Positions 1 through 5,493 of a DNA stretch of 6,434 bases are shown here, piece after piece (positions within the stretch are counted from its first letter, which is position 1; each line of letters starts with the position of its first letter). Source of the stretch: a bacterium (GTDB lineage Bacteria > Ratteibacteria > UBA8468); the NCBI GenBank assembly GCA_030672255.1, contig DAOVGU010000033.1, positions 1 to 6,434 on the forward strand. The letters are read 5' to 3'. The notes beneath the pieces are model-generated. The model worked only from the letters and a program-made list of their open reading frames with translations, was not told the DNA's origin and did no database searches. A program made the position numbers and the translations under genes.

Positions 1-2
1 GG

Positions 3-50
3 TCATTAATCAAGAACGAATGGGTTGATACAGGGGTATTTAAACTATAA
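3..50 (+). CDS. Possible C-terminal tail of an upstream gene (partial)
   Basis: One frame stays open from the window edge to a TAA at 48-50 and would encode SLIKNEWVDTGVFKL. The other two forward frames stop earlier. A purine-rich GGGAG follows directly at 51-55, which fits a gene end followed by the next gene's leader. Fifteen codons are too few to identify a family, and the open frame could be chance. No function is assigned. Confidence 0.25.
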   Translation, partial: SLIKNEWVDTGVFKL

Positions 51-103
51 GGGAGCAGTGACTGAAGATGAATTTGCCAGCTTTAAAGAAGGAGGGCCAA
101 AAA

Positions 104-955
104 ATGGCAGGAAGGATTAAGGGCCTGTCTCAACATAGTCAACATTATTTTGAGACAGCCCCTAACAGCAGGGGAGTGATAGTACTGGTAGTGGCACTGG
201 TATGTTTGGTGCTGGGGGTGAGTGAGGGTCAAACTGCAGATTGGTCAAACATCTTCGAAAAAGTAAAGGCAAGGGATGCTAAGTTTGAAAAAGAGGTCAA
301 AGATATGACAATTCTCCAGGAGATAAAGGCGGCTGCTCCCCAGGGAGAAATAAGTTCGGAGATAAAGGTGCTAAAAAAGGGCAAAAAGTTCAGAGCGGAG
401 ATCACATTGCCGACCTCTGGGATTCCTGCAGGAATGGCAGGAATGAAGGCCGTCATTATCTCTGATGGCAAAGATAGTTGGATGATTTCTTCTTTTACGG
501 GAAAGAAAAAGCTTTCGGATGACGAAGAAAAGCAGTATCAAGGAATAGATTGGTGGGATTGGTTCTCAGAAAAGGCAAAGATTGTGGGAACAGAAAAGGT
601 TGGTGAACGGGAATGTTGTGTAGTCAAAATTGAAGAGGAGAGAAGAGTTTCATTTGCCAAAGTATGGGTAGACAAAAAAAGGTTGCTTTTAGTTAAAGCT
701 GAAAGCAAGGGGCCTGGAAAGAAAAAGATGGAATATCTATTTTCTGATTTCAGGAAGATAGAGGGTGGCTGGGAACTACCTCACAGAATTGACATAAGTA
801 TGGATGGTAGTCCTTTATATACTTCCTTTATCAAATCCCTTGAGATAAACAAAGGGCTCTCCGATGACCTATTTGACCCGAATAAGGTAAAAGTAAAAGG
901 ACCCAATATGCAGGGAATGATGAAAAAGATGATGCAACAGGGAAAACAAGAATAA
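104..955 (+). CDS. LolA-like outer-membrane lipoprotein-sorting family protein
   Basis: Predicted exported protein of 283 residues. A charged N-terminus leads to a hydrophobic stretch at about residues 24-40 (VIVLVVALVCLVLG), which suits a signal peptide or membrane anchor; there is no convincing lipobox before its cysteine. The rest reads as a LolA/LppX-type antiparallel beta protein, with alternating strands such as SSEIKVLKKGKKFRAEI, SDGKDSWMIS and KVWVDKKRLLLVKAE and a late GGWELPHRIDI. Members of this fold bind lipids or lipoproteins in the periplasm; the exact ligand is unknown here. I chose ATG 104 because AAGGAGGG at 89-96 is ideally placed. ATG 68 is in frame and would add 12 residues, but has only a weak GGGAG 12 bases upstream. 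The C-terminus is methionine-rich (MQGMMKKMMQQ). A 44-bp palindrome at 120-163 encodes residues 6-20, just before the hydrophobic core. The fold call is fairly sure; the role is inference. Confidence 0.7.
   Translation: MAGRIKGLSQHSQHYFETAPNSRGVIVLVVALVCLVLGVSEGQTADWSNIFEKVKARDAKFEKEVKDMTILQEIKAAAPQGEISSEIKVLKKGKKFRAEITLPTSGIPAGMAGMKAVIISDGKDSWMISSFTGKKKLSDDEEKQYQGIDWWDWFSEKAKIVGTEKVGERECCVVKIEEERRVSFAKVWVDKKRLLLVKAESKGPGKKKMEYLFSDFRKIEGGWELPHRIDISMDGSPLYTSFIKSLEINKGLSDDLFDPNKVKVKGPNMQGMMKKMMQQGKQE
120..163. repeat. 44-bp near-perfect palindrome inside the coding sequence
   Basis: Arms 120-139 and 144-163 pair around the four-base loop CAAC, with mismatches at 124/159 and 134/149 and one G-T pair at 138/145. 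The strongest part is GGGCCTGTCTCAA against TTGAGACAGCCCC. The GAGACAGCCCC ends look like terminal repeats of insertion sequences or miniature elements, but I cannot name one. It lies between the start codon and the signal-peptide core, so it is translated as part of a long polar N-region. Confidence 0.75.
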
Positions 956-994
956 GGATAGAATACAATAGTCTGGAGAGGTTAAAAAATATTT

Positions 995-1030
995 ATGAAG
1001 ATTGCATTTTTTGAAATTAAGGGTTGGTAA
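995..1030 (+). other. 11-codon mini-ORF before hrb: leader peptide or gene remnant
   Basis: ATG 995 to TAA 1030 encodes MKIAFFEIKGW. A GGAGAGG lies at 975-981, somewhat far upstream. The stop is two bases before the hrb start codon and the hrb ribosome binding site lies inside it, so translation could be coupled. The peptide resembles the usual beginning of NAD-dependent 2-hydroxyacid dehydrogenases (MKIAFFE..), so it may instead be a truncated remnant. The resemblance is from memory and short. Confidence 0.3.
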
Positions 1031-1032
1031 GA

Positions 1033-1731
1033 ATGGACTTAAAGAGTTTATACAGAATCAGTTACGGTTTGTACGTAGTGAGTTCCGGGAAAGAAGGTAA
1101 ATTTAACGGACAGATTGCCAATACGGTCTTTCAGGTTACCTCAGAGCCACCGACAATAGCGGTGAGTATCAATAAAGAAAATCTTACCCATCAATTTATT
1201 CGGGAAAGTAAAGTTTTCACCGTTTCTGTTTTAACGAAAGGGGCCCCGCTGGAATTTATCGGCCATTTCGGCTTTAAATCCGGGAGGATAATCGACAAGT
1301 TTAAAGGTGTGAATTATAAGGTTGGCAAAAGCAACGTTCCGATAGTCGTGGATAATACCCTTGCCTATCTTGAGGCGCAAGTAGTTAAGGAGACCGATGT
1401 TGGAACGCATACTATTTTTATTGGGAAGGTGGTTGAAGCCGAAATCCTTAATAATGAAGAGCCGATGACCTATGCCTACTATCATAAGGTGAAGCGCGGT
1501 AAGGTGCCGAAGACTGCACCAACGTACATAGAGAAAAAACCAGAGAAAAAGGAGATGAAAATGGCTAAATACAGATGCACAGTTTGCGGATATGTGTACG
1601 ATCCGGAAAAGGGTGATCCTGATTCTGGGATTAAGCCAGGAATATCATTTGAAGAGTTGCCCGATGATTGGGTATGTCCTGTATGTGGGGCTAGGAAAGA
1701 AGCGTTTGAAAAGGAGAAGAAAGTAAAATGA
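1033..1731 (+). CDS. hrb: High-molecular-weight rubredoxin: flavin reductase-rubredoxin fusion
   Basis: Cytoplasmic electron-transfer protein of 232 residues. Residues 1 to about 160 form a flavin reductase-like FMN-binding domain (LYRISYGLYVVSSGKEGKFNGQ, then VTSEPPTIAVSINKENLTH). A lysine/proline-rich linker follows, and the last 56 residues are a complete rubredoxin with CxxCG and CPVCG. In rubredoxin numbering the iron ligands are C6, C9, C39 and C42. In the Moorella Hrb family the protein passes NADH electrons through FMN and rubredoxin to acceptors such as a flavodiiron protein. No such protein is in the window, so the likely acceptors are the rubrerythrin and superoxide reductase encoded just downstream. 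ATG 1033 is preferred because AAGGG at 1019-1023 is nine bases upstream; TTG 1024 is in frame but abuts that site. The stop overlaps the next start (ATGA). A second ribosome binding site and ATG lie at the domain junction. Confidence 0.88.
   Translation: MDLKSLYRISYGLYVVSSGKEGKFNGQIANTVFQVTSEPPTIAVSINKENLTHQFIRESKVFTVSVLTKGAPLEFIGHFGFKSGRIIDKFKGVNYKVGKSNVPIVVDNTLAYLEAQVVKETDVGTHTIFIGKVVEAEILNNEEPMTYAYYHKVKRGKVPKTAPTYIEKKPEKKEMKMAKYRCTVCGYVYDPEKGDPDSGIKPGISFEELPDDWVCPVCGARKEAFEKEKKVK
1551..1731 (+). promoter_or_regulatory. Internal ribosome binding site and start for free rubredoxin
   Basis: Inside hrb, AAAAAGGAG (1546-1554) stands six bases before ATG 1561, in the hrb frame. Translation from 1561 would give MAKYRCTVCGYVYDP and onward, 56 residues, which is the length and exact beginning of a stand-alone rubredoxin. 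Either the fusion arose by joining two adjacent genes and kept the old initiation site, or both the fusion and free rubredoxin are made. The site is seen directly; its use is inferred. Confidence 0.5.
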
Positions 1732-2219
1732 AGATTTTTGATGCAAGTGAGGTCTTTCAGTTTGCCATTAGAATTGAGGAAAATGGAGAAAAGTTTTATC
1801 GCTATGCAGGCGGTATAACAAAAGAGGAGGAGGCGAAAAAGATATTTAATTGTCTTGCGGATGAAGAGGTTAAGCACAAGAAAGTATTTGAGGATTTGCT
1901 CTCGAAAATAGAGAAATACGAGCCGCCGGAAGGCTATCCAGGGGAATATTTTGCGTATCTTCGCGCCTACGTAGATAACATTATTTTTACCAAAGAAAAG
2001 ATGGATGCAGAATTATCCAAGGTAAAAGATACTCTTTTAGCGATACAGTTTGCGATCCAGCGAGAATTAGATTCCATTTTGTATTACCACGAGGTAAAGA
2101 AATTCGTCCCTGAGAGCCAACACCATCTGATCGATAAAATAATCAACGAAGAAATAAAGCATTTTTTGAAACTATCGGAACTTGAAAAAAATTATAAAGG
2201 GAGGGAGGTGCGAGAATGA
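1728..2219 (+). CDS. Ferritin-like diiron protein (rubrerythrin family, no rubredoxin domain)
   Basis: A 163-residue, almost entirely helical protein of the rubrerythrin/ferritin-like superfamily. The four-helix diiron pattern is visible: a glutamate in the first helix (IEENGEKFY, E17 or E18), E47xxH50 (EVKH), E113 in the third helix and E142xxH145 (EIKH). No CxxC pair is present, so unlike classical rubrerythrin it lacks its own rubredoxin domain and would need electrons from a partner such as Hrb. Its start overlaps the hrb stop as ATGA, and AGGAGAA at 1712-1718 serves as the ribosome binding site, so the two are translationally coupled. Family members reduce peroxide or handle iron; which of these applies cannot be read from the sequence. 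Diiron character is confident, precise substrate is not. Confidence 0.82.
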   Translation: MKIFDASEVFQFAIRIEENGEKFYRYAGGITKEEEAKKIFNCLADEEVKHKKVFEDLLSKIEKYEPPEGYPGEYFAYLRAYVDNIIFTKEKMDAELSKVKDTLLAIQFAIQRELDSILYYHEVKKFVPESQHHLIDKIINEEIKHFLKLSELEKNYKGREVRE

Positions 2220-2596
2220 CTGAGAGATTGCAGGTTTACAGATGCGGAATTTGTGGGAACATTGTGGAGGTCTTGCACGAGGGGAAAGGGCAGCTCGTAT
2301 GTTGTGGTCAGCCGATGGAACTGCTTAAAGAGAAGACAGAAGATGTCGGGCAGGAAAAACACGTTCCGGTTATAGAAAAAATAGAAACGGGAATAAAAGT
2401 AAAAGTTGGCAGTATCCCGCATCCGATGGAGGAAAAGCATTATATAGAGTGGATAGAGATAATTGCAGATGGTAACATTTACAGGAAGTTCTTGAAAGCA
2501 GGAGATAAACCAGAGGCTGAGTTTAAAATCAAAGCAGGAAAAATAGAATCAAGAGAATATTGTAATCTCCATAGCCTATGGAAATCTGCTAGGTGA
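2216..2596 (+). CDS. dfx: Desulfoferrodoxin (class I superoxide reductase)
   Basis: Cytoplasmic two-iron superoxide reductase of 126 residues, the usual length. It reduces superoxide to hydrogen peroxide without making oxygen. The N-terminal desulforedoxin domain has the centre I cysteines C10, C13, C29 and C30 (CGICG and CCGQPM). The catalytic centre II ligands are H49 (EKHVPV), H69 and H75 (HPMEEKHYIEW), C116 and H119 (CNLH). The E47-K48 pair next to H49, which assists catalysis in characterised enzymes, is also present. Every key residue is retained, so the enzyme should be active. ATG overlaps the previous stop (ATGA), and a strong GGAGGTG at 2204-2210 lies five bases upstream. Electrons probably come from the rubredoxin domain of Hrb. 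Its product, peroxide, is the substrate of the next gene's enzyme. Confidence 0.95.
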   Translation: MTERLQVYRCGICGNIVEVLHEGKGQLVCCGQPMELLKEKTEDVGQEKHVPVIEKIETGIKVKVGSIPHPMEEKHYIEWIEIIADGNIYRKFLKAGDKPEAEFKIKAGKIESREYCNLHSLWKSAR

Positions 2597-2632
2597 TTAA
2601 AAAGTTAAATTGTTGAAATAAAGGAGACAATT

Positions 2633-3205
2633 ATGGAATTAAAGGGAAGCAAAACAGAGAAGAATCTTTTAGCGTCTTTTGCCGGGGAGTCGCAGGCGAG
2701 AAACCGCTATACCTATTTTGCTTCTGTGGCGAAAAAAGCGGGCTTCGAGCAGATCGCCGCTATATTTTTAGAGACCGCTGATAATGAAAAAGAGCATGCC
2801 AAGAGGTTTTTTAGGTTTTTAGAAGGTGGAGAGGTGGAGATTGCAGCAAGTTACCCGGCAGGGATTATAGGGGATACTACGGCAAATCTAAAAGCGGCGG
2901 CAGCCGGAGAAAATCTTGAATGGACAAAACTTTACAAAGAGGCAGAGGAGAGAGCACGCGAGGAAGGTTTTGAAGAGATCGCTAACCAGTTTAAGGAAAT
3001 AGCGGAAGTAGAAGAAGAGCACGAAAAGAGATACAGAAAATTGCTTAAGAATGCAAAAGAAGGCAAGGTATTTAAAAAAGATACTGTAGTTAGATGGAAA
3101 TGCCGTAATTGTGGATATGTCCACGAGGGAAAAGAGGCGCCGAAAGAATGTCCCGCCTGTGCTCATCCCCAAGCATATTACGAACTGTTGAGTGAGAATT
3201 ATTAG
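2633..3205 (+). CDS. rbr: Rubrerythrin (NAD(P)H-linked peroxidase)
   Basis: A 190-residue classical rubrerythrin that reduces hydrogen peroxide to water in the cytoplasm of anaerobes. The N-terminal four-helix diiron domain (to about residue 140) shows E19 in the FAGESQARNRY motif, E52xxH55 (EKEH), E93 and E96 (GENLEW) and E127xxH130 (EEEH). The C-terminal rubredoxin-like domain has C157/C160 (CRNCGYVHEG) and C173/C176 (CPAC), with the short spacing usual in rubrerythrin. AAGGAG at 2621-2626 is six bases before the ATG. The gap after dfx is only 36 bases with no terminator hairpin, so it probably belongs to the same operon. It completes the path from superoxide to water begun by dfx, with Hrb as likely reductant. 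No later terminator is evident before the hairpin cluster ahead of guaB3. Confidence 0.96.
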   Translation: MELKGSKTEKNLLASFAGESQARNRYTYFASVAKKAGFEQIAAIFLETADNEKEHAKRFFRFLEGGEVEIAASYPAGIIGDTTANLKAAAAGENLEWTKLYKEAEERAREEGFEEIANQFKEIAEVEEEHEKRYRKLLKNAKEGKVFKKDTVVRWKCRNCGYVHEGKEAPKECPACAHPQAYYELLSENY

Positions 3206-3241
3206 AGAAAAAAGATATCGCTAATTCAATGTGAGAACAAA

Positions 3242-3301
3242 GTCGAGCAAGCTCGACCACTACAACAACCGAATAATTTGTAGTGGCAGAGTTTACTCTG
3301 C
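3242..3301. repeat. Head-to-head pair of GTAG-headed REP hairpins (BIME-like)
   Basis: Three stem-loops abut without a gap. Stem 1 (3242-3257) is GTCGAGC-AA-GCTCGAC. Stem 2 has arms 3258-3265 and 3278-3285 (CACTACAA/TTGTAGTG). Stem 3 (3286-3301) is GCAGAGT-TT-ACTCTGC. Read outward from the centre, each half begins TTGTAGTGG and continues into a 16-base hairpin. This is the GTAG head plus palindrome layout of REP elements mobilised by RAYT (TnpA-REP) transposases, here as an inverted pair. The hairpins differ at three positions, each compensated on the opposite arm. The element lies in the guaB3 leader and ends two bases before its ribosome binding site. Confidence 0.75.
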
Positions 3302-3314
3302 GAAGGAGAGGGAA

Positions 3315-4469
3315 ATGGGAATGTGGATTGGAATAGGAAGGAAAGCCAGGAGATGTTACGGGTTTGATGAAGTCTCTTTGGTTCCAGGCAGGCTAACCAT
3401 TAATCCCGAAGAGGTTGATATTAACTGGCAATTGAAGGATATAAAATTTGCAGTGCCTATTTTGGCGGCAGCAATGGATGGAGTGGTGGATACCAGGTTT
3501 GCCATTGCTTTTGGCAAGTTAGGAGGATTGGCCGTCCTAAATTTAGAGGGGATCCAGACGCGCTATGAAGAGCCGGAAAAAATTATTAGAAGGATTATCA
3601 AGGCTTCGACAAAAGAATCTACGAGAATCATTCGGAGTATCTATCAGGAACCGATTAAAGAACCTTTGATTAAGAAAAGAATTACCGAAATCAAGAAGGC
3701 AAAGGTTGTCTGTGCGGTCAGTTCCATACCCCAGAGAGCCGAGAGGTTTGGTGAAATTGCCGAGAGCGCCGGGGCAGATGTCTTTGTGGTCCAGTCAACC
3801 GTAATCACAAAGAAACATATTTCCTCAGAATATAAATCTTTAAATTTGAGCAGTTTTTGTAAGAGAATGAAAATTCCGGTAGTTGTTGGTAACTGTGTAG
3901 GCTACGATGTTGCTCTGGAGCTAATGAAAACAGGAATTTCTGCTCTTTCAGTGGGTATTGGTCCGGGAGCGGCCTGCACGACAAGAGAGGTCTTAGGTAT
4001 TGGCGTTCCTCAAGTTACCGCTACCTCTGATGTCGCAGCAGCACGAGACTTTTATTATAAAAATAGCGGTAGGTATGTTTCCATTATCACCGACGGAGGG
4101 ATGACCACCTCCGGGGATGTCTGTAAGGCCTTTGCCTGTGGGGCAGATGCCGTTATGGTAGGCTCTGCTTTTGCCCGGGCAAAGGAGGCACCGGGAAAGG
4201 GTTTTCACTGGGGTATGGCTACCTCTCACGTTAATCTACCCCGAGGAACAACGATTAAGGTGGGAATTTCGGGAAGTCTAAAGGAGATCCTTTTTGGTCC
4301 GGCCAGACTGGATGATGGTTCCCAGAACTTAGTTGGGGCACTTCGCACCTCAATGGGTAGTTTAGGGGTAAAGAATATTCGTGAGATGCAACTGGTGGAG
4401 ATTATTATTGCCCCGACGATAAAAACGGAGGGGAAACTCTTCCAGCAACTGCGGAGAAAAATTATATAA
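3315..4469 (+). CDS. guaB3: GuaB3-type IMP dehydrogenase (no CBS domains)
   Basis: Cytoplasmic TIM-barrel enzyme of the IMP dehydrogenase/GMP reductase superfamily, 384 residues from ATG 3315. IMP dehydrogenases oxidise IMP to XMP, the committed step to GMP. Seen here: IGIGRKARRCYGFDEVSLVPG at the start, AAAMDGVVD, VVVGNC, the catalytic loop GIGPGAACTTRE with the nucleophile at C221, and the phosphate-binding stretch DGGMTTSGDVCKAFACGADAVMVG. The tandem CBS domains of ordinary GuaB are absent; a helical, charged segment takes their place after GGLAVLNLEG. This matches the GuaB3 subfamily known from actinobacteria and cyanobacteria. ATG 3315 fits AGGAG at 3304-3308; ATG 3321 is possible. GTG 3231 would translate the REP hairpins and has no ribosome binding site, so I reject it. 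It might be cotranscribed with rbr. Subfamily is confident; activity is inferred. Confidence 0.85.
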   Translation: MGMWIGIGRKARRCYGFDEVSLVPGRLTINPEEVDINWQLKDIKFAVPILAAAMDGVVDTRFAIAFGKLGGLAVLNLEGIQTRYEEPEKIIRRIIKASTKESTRIIRSIYQEPIKEPLIKKRITEIKKAKVVCAVSSIPQRAERFGEIAESAGADVFVVQSTVITKKHISSEYKSLNLSSFCKRMKIPVVVGNCVGYDVALELMKTGISALSVGIGPGAACTTREVLGIGVPQVTATSDVAAARDFYYKNSGRYVSIITDGGMTTSGDVCKAFACGADAVMVGSAFARAKEAPGKGFHWGMATSHVNLPRGTTIKVGISGSLKEILFGPARLDDGSQNLVGALRTSMGSLGVKNIREMQLVEIIIAPTIKTEGKLFQQLRRKII

Positions 4470-4605
4470 ACCACAGATTACACAGATGACAGCATAGCTG
4501 TCATTGCGAGGGACAAAGTCCCGTGGCAATCTCGAGATTGCTTCTTCGTTTCACTCATCGCAATGACTTTGTCGTTTTTGGTTTAATCTGCGTTTATCCG
4601 CGTCC
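4470..4605. repeat. Nested inverted-repeat cluster downstream of guaB3
   Basis: Imperfect outer arms are CACAGATTA (4472-4480) and TAATCTGCG (4584-4592), part of the familiar dispersed CACAGATTA / ATCTGCGTTTATCCGCG repeat. Inside are an eight-bp stem ATGACAGC/GCTGTCAT (4486-4493, 4497-4504), ten-bp arms GTCATTGCGA/TCGCAATGAC (4500-4509, 4558-4567), GGGAC/GTCCC (4510-4514, 4518-4522), a perfect palindrome GCAATCTCGAGATTGC (4526-4541), and GACAAAGTC/GACTTTGTC (4512-4520, 4565-4573). The GTCATTGCGAG...GCAATCT motif is a repeat type seen in many bacterial genomes. No gene is visible. It could end guaB3 transcription, although no clean T-run follows. Confidence 0.75.
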
Positions 4606-4610
4606 AAAAA

Positions 4611-4657
4611 GAGGGATTTTTACTATGAAAAATTCTGATTTTGTGCATTTATTCTAA
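4611..4657 (+). pseudogene. Stranded 5' copy of dnaE start with its ribosome binding site
   Basis: GAGGG at 4611-4615 stands nine bases before ATG 4625, which encodes MKNSDFVHLF and then TAA at 4655-4657. The intact dnaE downstream begins MKSSDFVHLHLH. From the ATG through the His codon (24 bases) the two copies differ at only two positions (AAT/AGT and GAT/GAC). Similarity stops sharply on both sides. The fragment is too short to be functional dnaE. It is either half of a direct repeat flanking the inserted array or the original dnaE start left behind when the array arrived. It could also act as a leader peptide. Confidence 0.7.
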
Positions 4658-4667
4658 CGCAAGGATA

Positions 4668-4676
4668 TGTTATAAT
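4668..4676 (+). promoter_or_regulatory. Extended -10 promoter for the cassette genes
   Basis: TGTTATAAT contains a consensus TATAAT (4671-4676) preceded by the TGn of an extended -10 element. The best -35 candidate at 17-base spacing (TTTATT, 4648-4653) is weak, as is common for extended -10 promoters. Transcription would start near 4683, about 40 bases before the first cassette gene. The same stretch contains a possible recombination point (G^TTATAA at 4669/4670), so the promoter would lie at the left edge of the array. Confidence 0.5.
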
Positions 4677-4721
4677 TATACTTAGAAAGGCTGATAGGCC
4701 AAAATATTGAGGAAGGTTATA

Positions 4722-5237
4722 ATGAGCAAAATGCAATATTTCTCCAAATATTTAGGCTGTATAATATGTGTTAGACGAGAAGATAGAATGAGAAAATATC
4801 AACTACCGGAATTTTTGGCTGAATTTGTAGATCAAAAAGTATATGAGCGGTGGCTACATCGAAAAGCTGTTGCTCATATTCGTCGGGACAGAAATCGTGG
4901 GAACAAGACAGCAATAAACGCGGAATACAAAATCGCTATTCATAAAGCAGTATGTGATTCAGGTGGTAAGGATAGCTATACAAACGAAGAACTGGACTGG
5001 TCGCTACTCAGTAAGTACGACAACGAAAAATCCAAAAAGGACGGAAAAAATTACAAAAAGCAATTTGTATTGTTGCCTTCTGTTGACCATGTTGGGGATG
5101 GCAAAGGTCCAGCAGACTTCAAAATTTGCGCGTGGCGCACAAATGACGCAAAGAACGATTTATCATGCGAGGAATTTTTGGATTTATGTCGAAAAGTTAT
5201 TGCATCAGCTAACCATGCTCTTGCAGGCGACAGCTAA
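4722..5237 (+). CDS. Hypothetical cassette protein, possibly HNH-like
   Basis: Basic protein of 171 residues from ATG 4722, which has GAGGAAGG (4709-4716) five bases upstream. A later ATG at 4788 (MRKYQLPEFLAEFVDQKVYE) also looks like a natural N-terminus but has a poor ribosome binding site. The sequence resembles a hypothetical family I have seen without a firm function. Recognisable blocks are YERWLHRKAVAHIRRDRNRG, EYKIAIHKAV, a central WSLLSKYDNE and, near the end, LLPSVDHVGDG followed by FKICAWRTNDAKNDLS and EEFLDLC. The DH pair followed about 20 residues later by TNDAKND recalls the HNH/His-Me finger nuclease pattern (DH...N..K) without zinc cysteines. This is an inference from motif shape only. 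There is no signal peptide. It is the first gene after the promoter at 4668 and is followed closely by hicB. Confidence 0.7.
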   Translation: MSKMQYFSKYLGCIICVRREDRMRKYQLPEFLAEFVDQKVYERWLHRKAVAHIRRDRNRGNKTAINAEYKIAIHKAVCDSGGKDSYTNEELDWSLLSKYDNEKSKKDGKNYKKQFVLLPSVDHVGDGKGPADFKICAWRTNDAKNDLSCEEFLDLCRKVIASANHALAGDS

Positions 5238-5263
5238 TAGCCACGACTGATCCGCGAGGTTAG

Positions 5264-5283
5264 TATCAAAATTAGATTTGATA
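5264..5283. promoter_or_regulatory. Inverted repeat in the hicB leader, possible operator
   Basis: TATCAAA (5264-5270) and TTTGATA (5277-5283) form a perfect inverted repeat with a six-base centre. It ends two bases before the hicB ribosome binding site GAGGAGG (5286-5292). Antitoxins commonly bind such palindromes to repress their own module. This HicB is short and shows no separate DNA-binding domain, so regulation could be by another protein or through RNA structure. Confidence 0.35.
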
Positions 5284-5298
5284 ATGAGGAGGTAGGCA

Positions 5299-5493
5299 AT
5301 GGAAATGCAAAAATTTGTTTATTATAAAGAGAACGATGTGTATGTGGGCTATCTTGAAGAGTTTCCAGACTATATGACCCAAGGAGAAACACTGGAGGAA
5401 TTGAAACTAAATCTAAGCGATATTTATAAAGAACTTACCAGCGGTCGTATCCCTTGCGTTCATCATGTTGCGGAGCTTGAGATAGCCCCATAG
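5299..5493 (+). CDS. hicB: HicB-family antitoxin, toxin partner lost
   Basis: A 64-residue HicB-like (UPF0150) antitoxin. The typical pattern is clear: a first strand FVYYKENDVYVGYLEEFPDY, then TQGETLEELKLNLSDIYKEL and a C-terminal SGRIPCVHHVAELEIA. HicB proteins of this type neutralise HicA, a small double-stranded-RNA-binding-fold mRNA interferase usually encoded next to them. ATG 5299 has GAGGAGG six bases upstream. No separate helix-turn-helix or ribbon-helix-helix domain follows, so it is the single-domain form. The stop codon lies inside sequence that encodes only the last residues of HicA in another frame, so this is a functional-looking antitoxin without its toxin. The gene sits in a cassette ending at the attC at 5545. 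It may still protect against HicA from elsewhere. Confidence 0.85.
   Translation: MEMQKFVYYKENDVYVGYLEEFPDYMTQGETLEELKLNLSDIYKELTSGRIPCVHHVAELEIAP

Noticed and set aside
25..51. TTGATA ... TATAAG as a promoter for the LolA-like gene
   Set aside because: The spacing is 15 bases with a poor -10, and the region may be the coding end of an upstream gene.
176..178. GTG 176 as an alternative start that would avoid the palindrome
   Set aside because: The purine run AGGGGA abuts it with no spacer, and it would begin inside the hydrophobic segment without positive charges.
1482..1877. Long reverse-strand open frame opposite hrb and the ferritin-like gene
   Set aside because: It is antisense to two clearly identified genes, lacks a ribosome binding site and resembles no protein.
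3242..3301. The hairpin cluster as a riboswitch or Rho-independent terminator
   Set aside because: No T-run follows any stem and no known ligand-binding core is visible; the paired GTAG-headed layout fits REP elements better.
3231..3314. GTG 3231 as the guaB3 start
   Set aside because: It would translate the REP hairpins, has no ribosome binding site and adds 28 residues not expected for the family; ATG 3315 has AGGAG at the right distance.
5208..5264. GCTAACC ... GGTTAGT inverted pair between the first cassette gene and hicB, as a third attC
   Set aside because: The outer boxes pair, but the interior shows no second stem and no resemblance to the two clear attC sites, and R' does not fit GTTRRRY. 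A decayed attC cannot be excluded.
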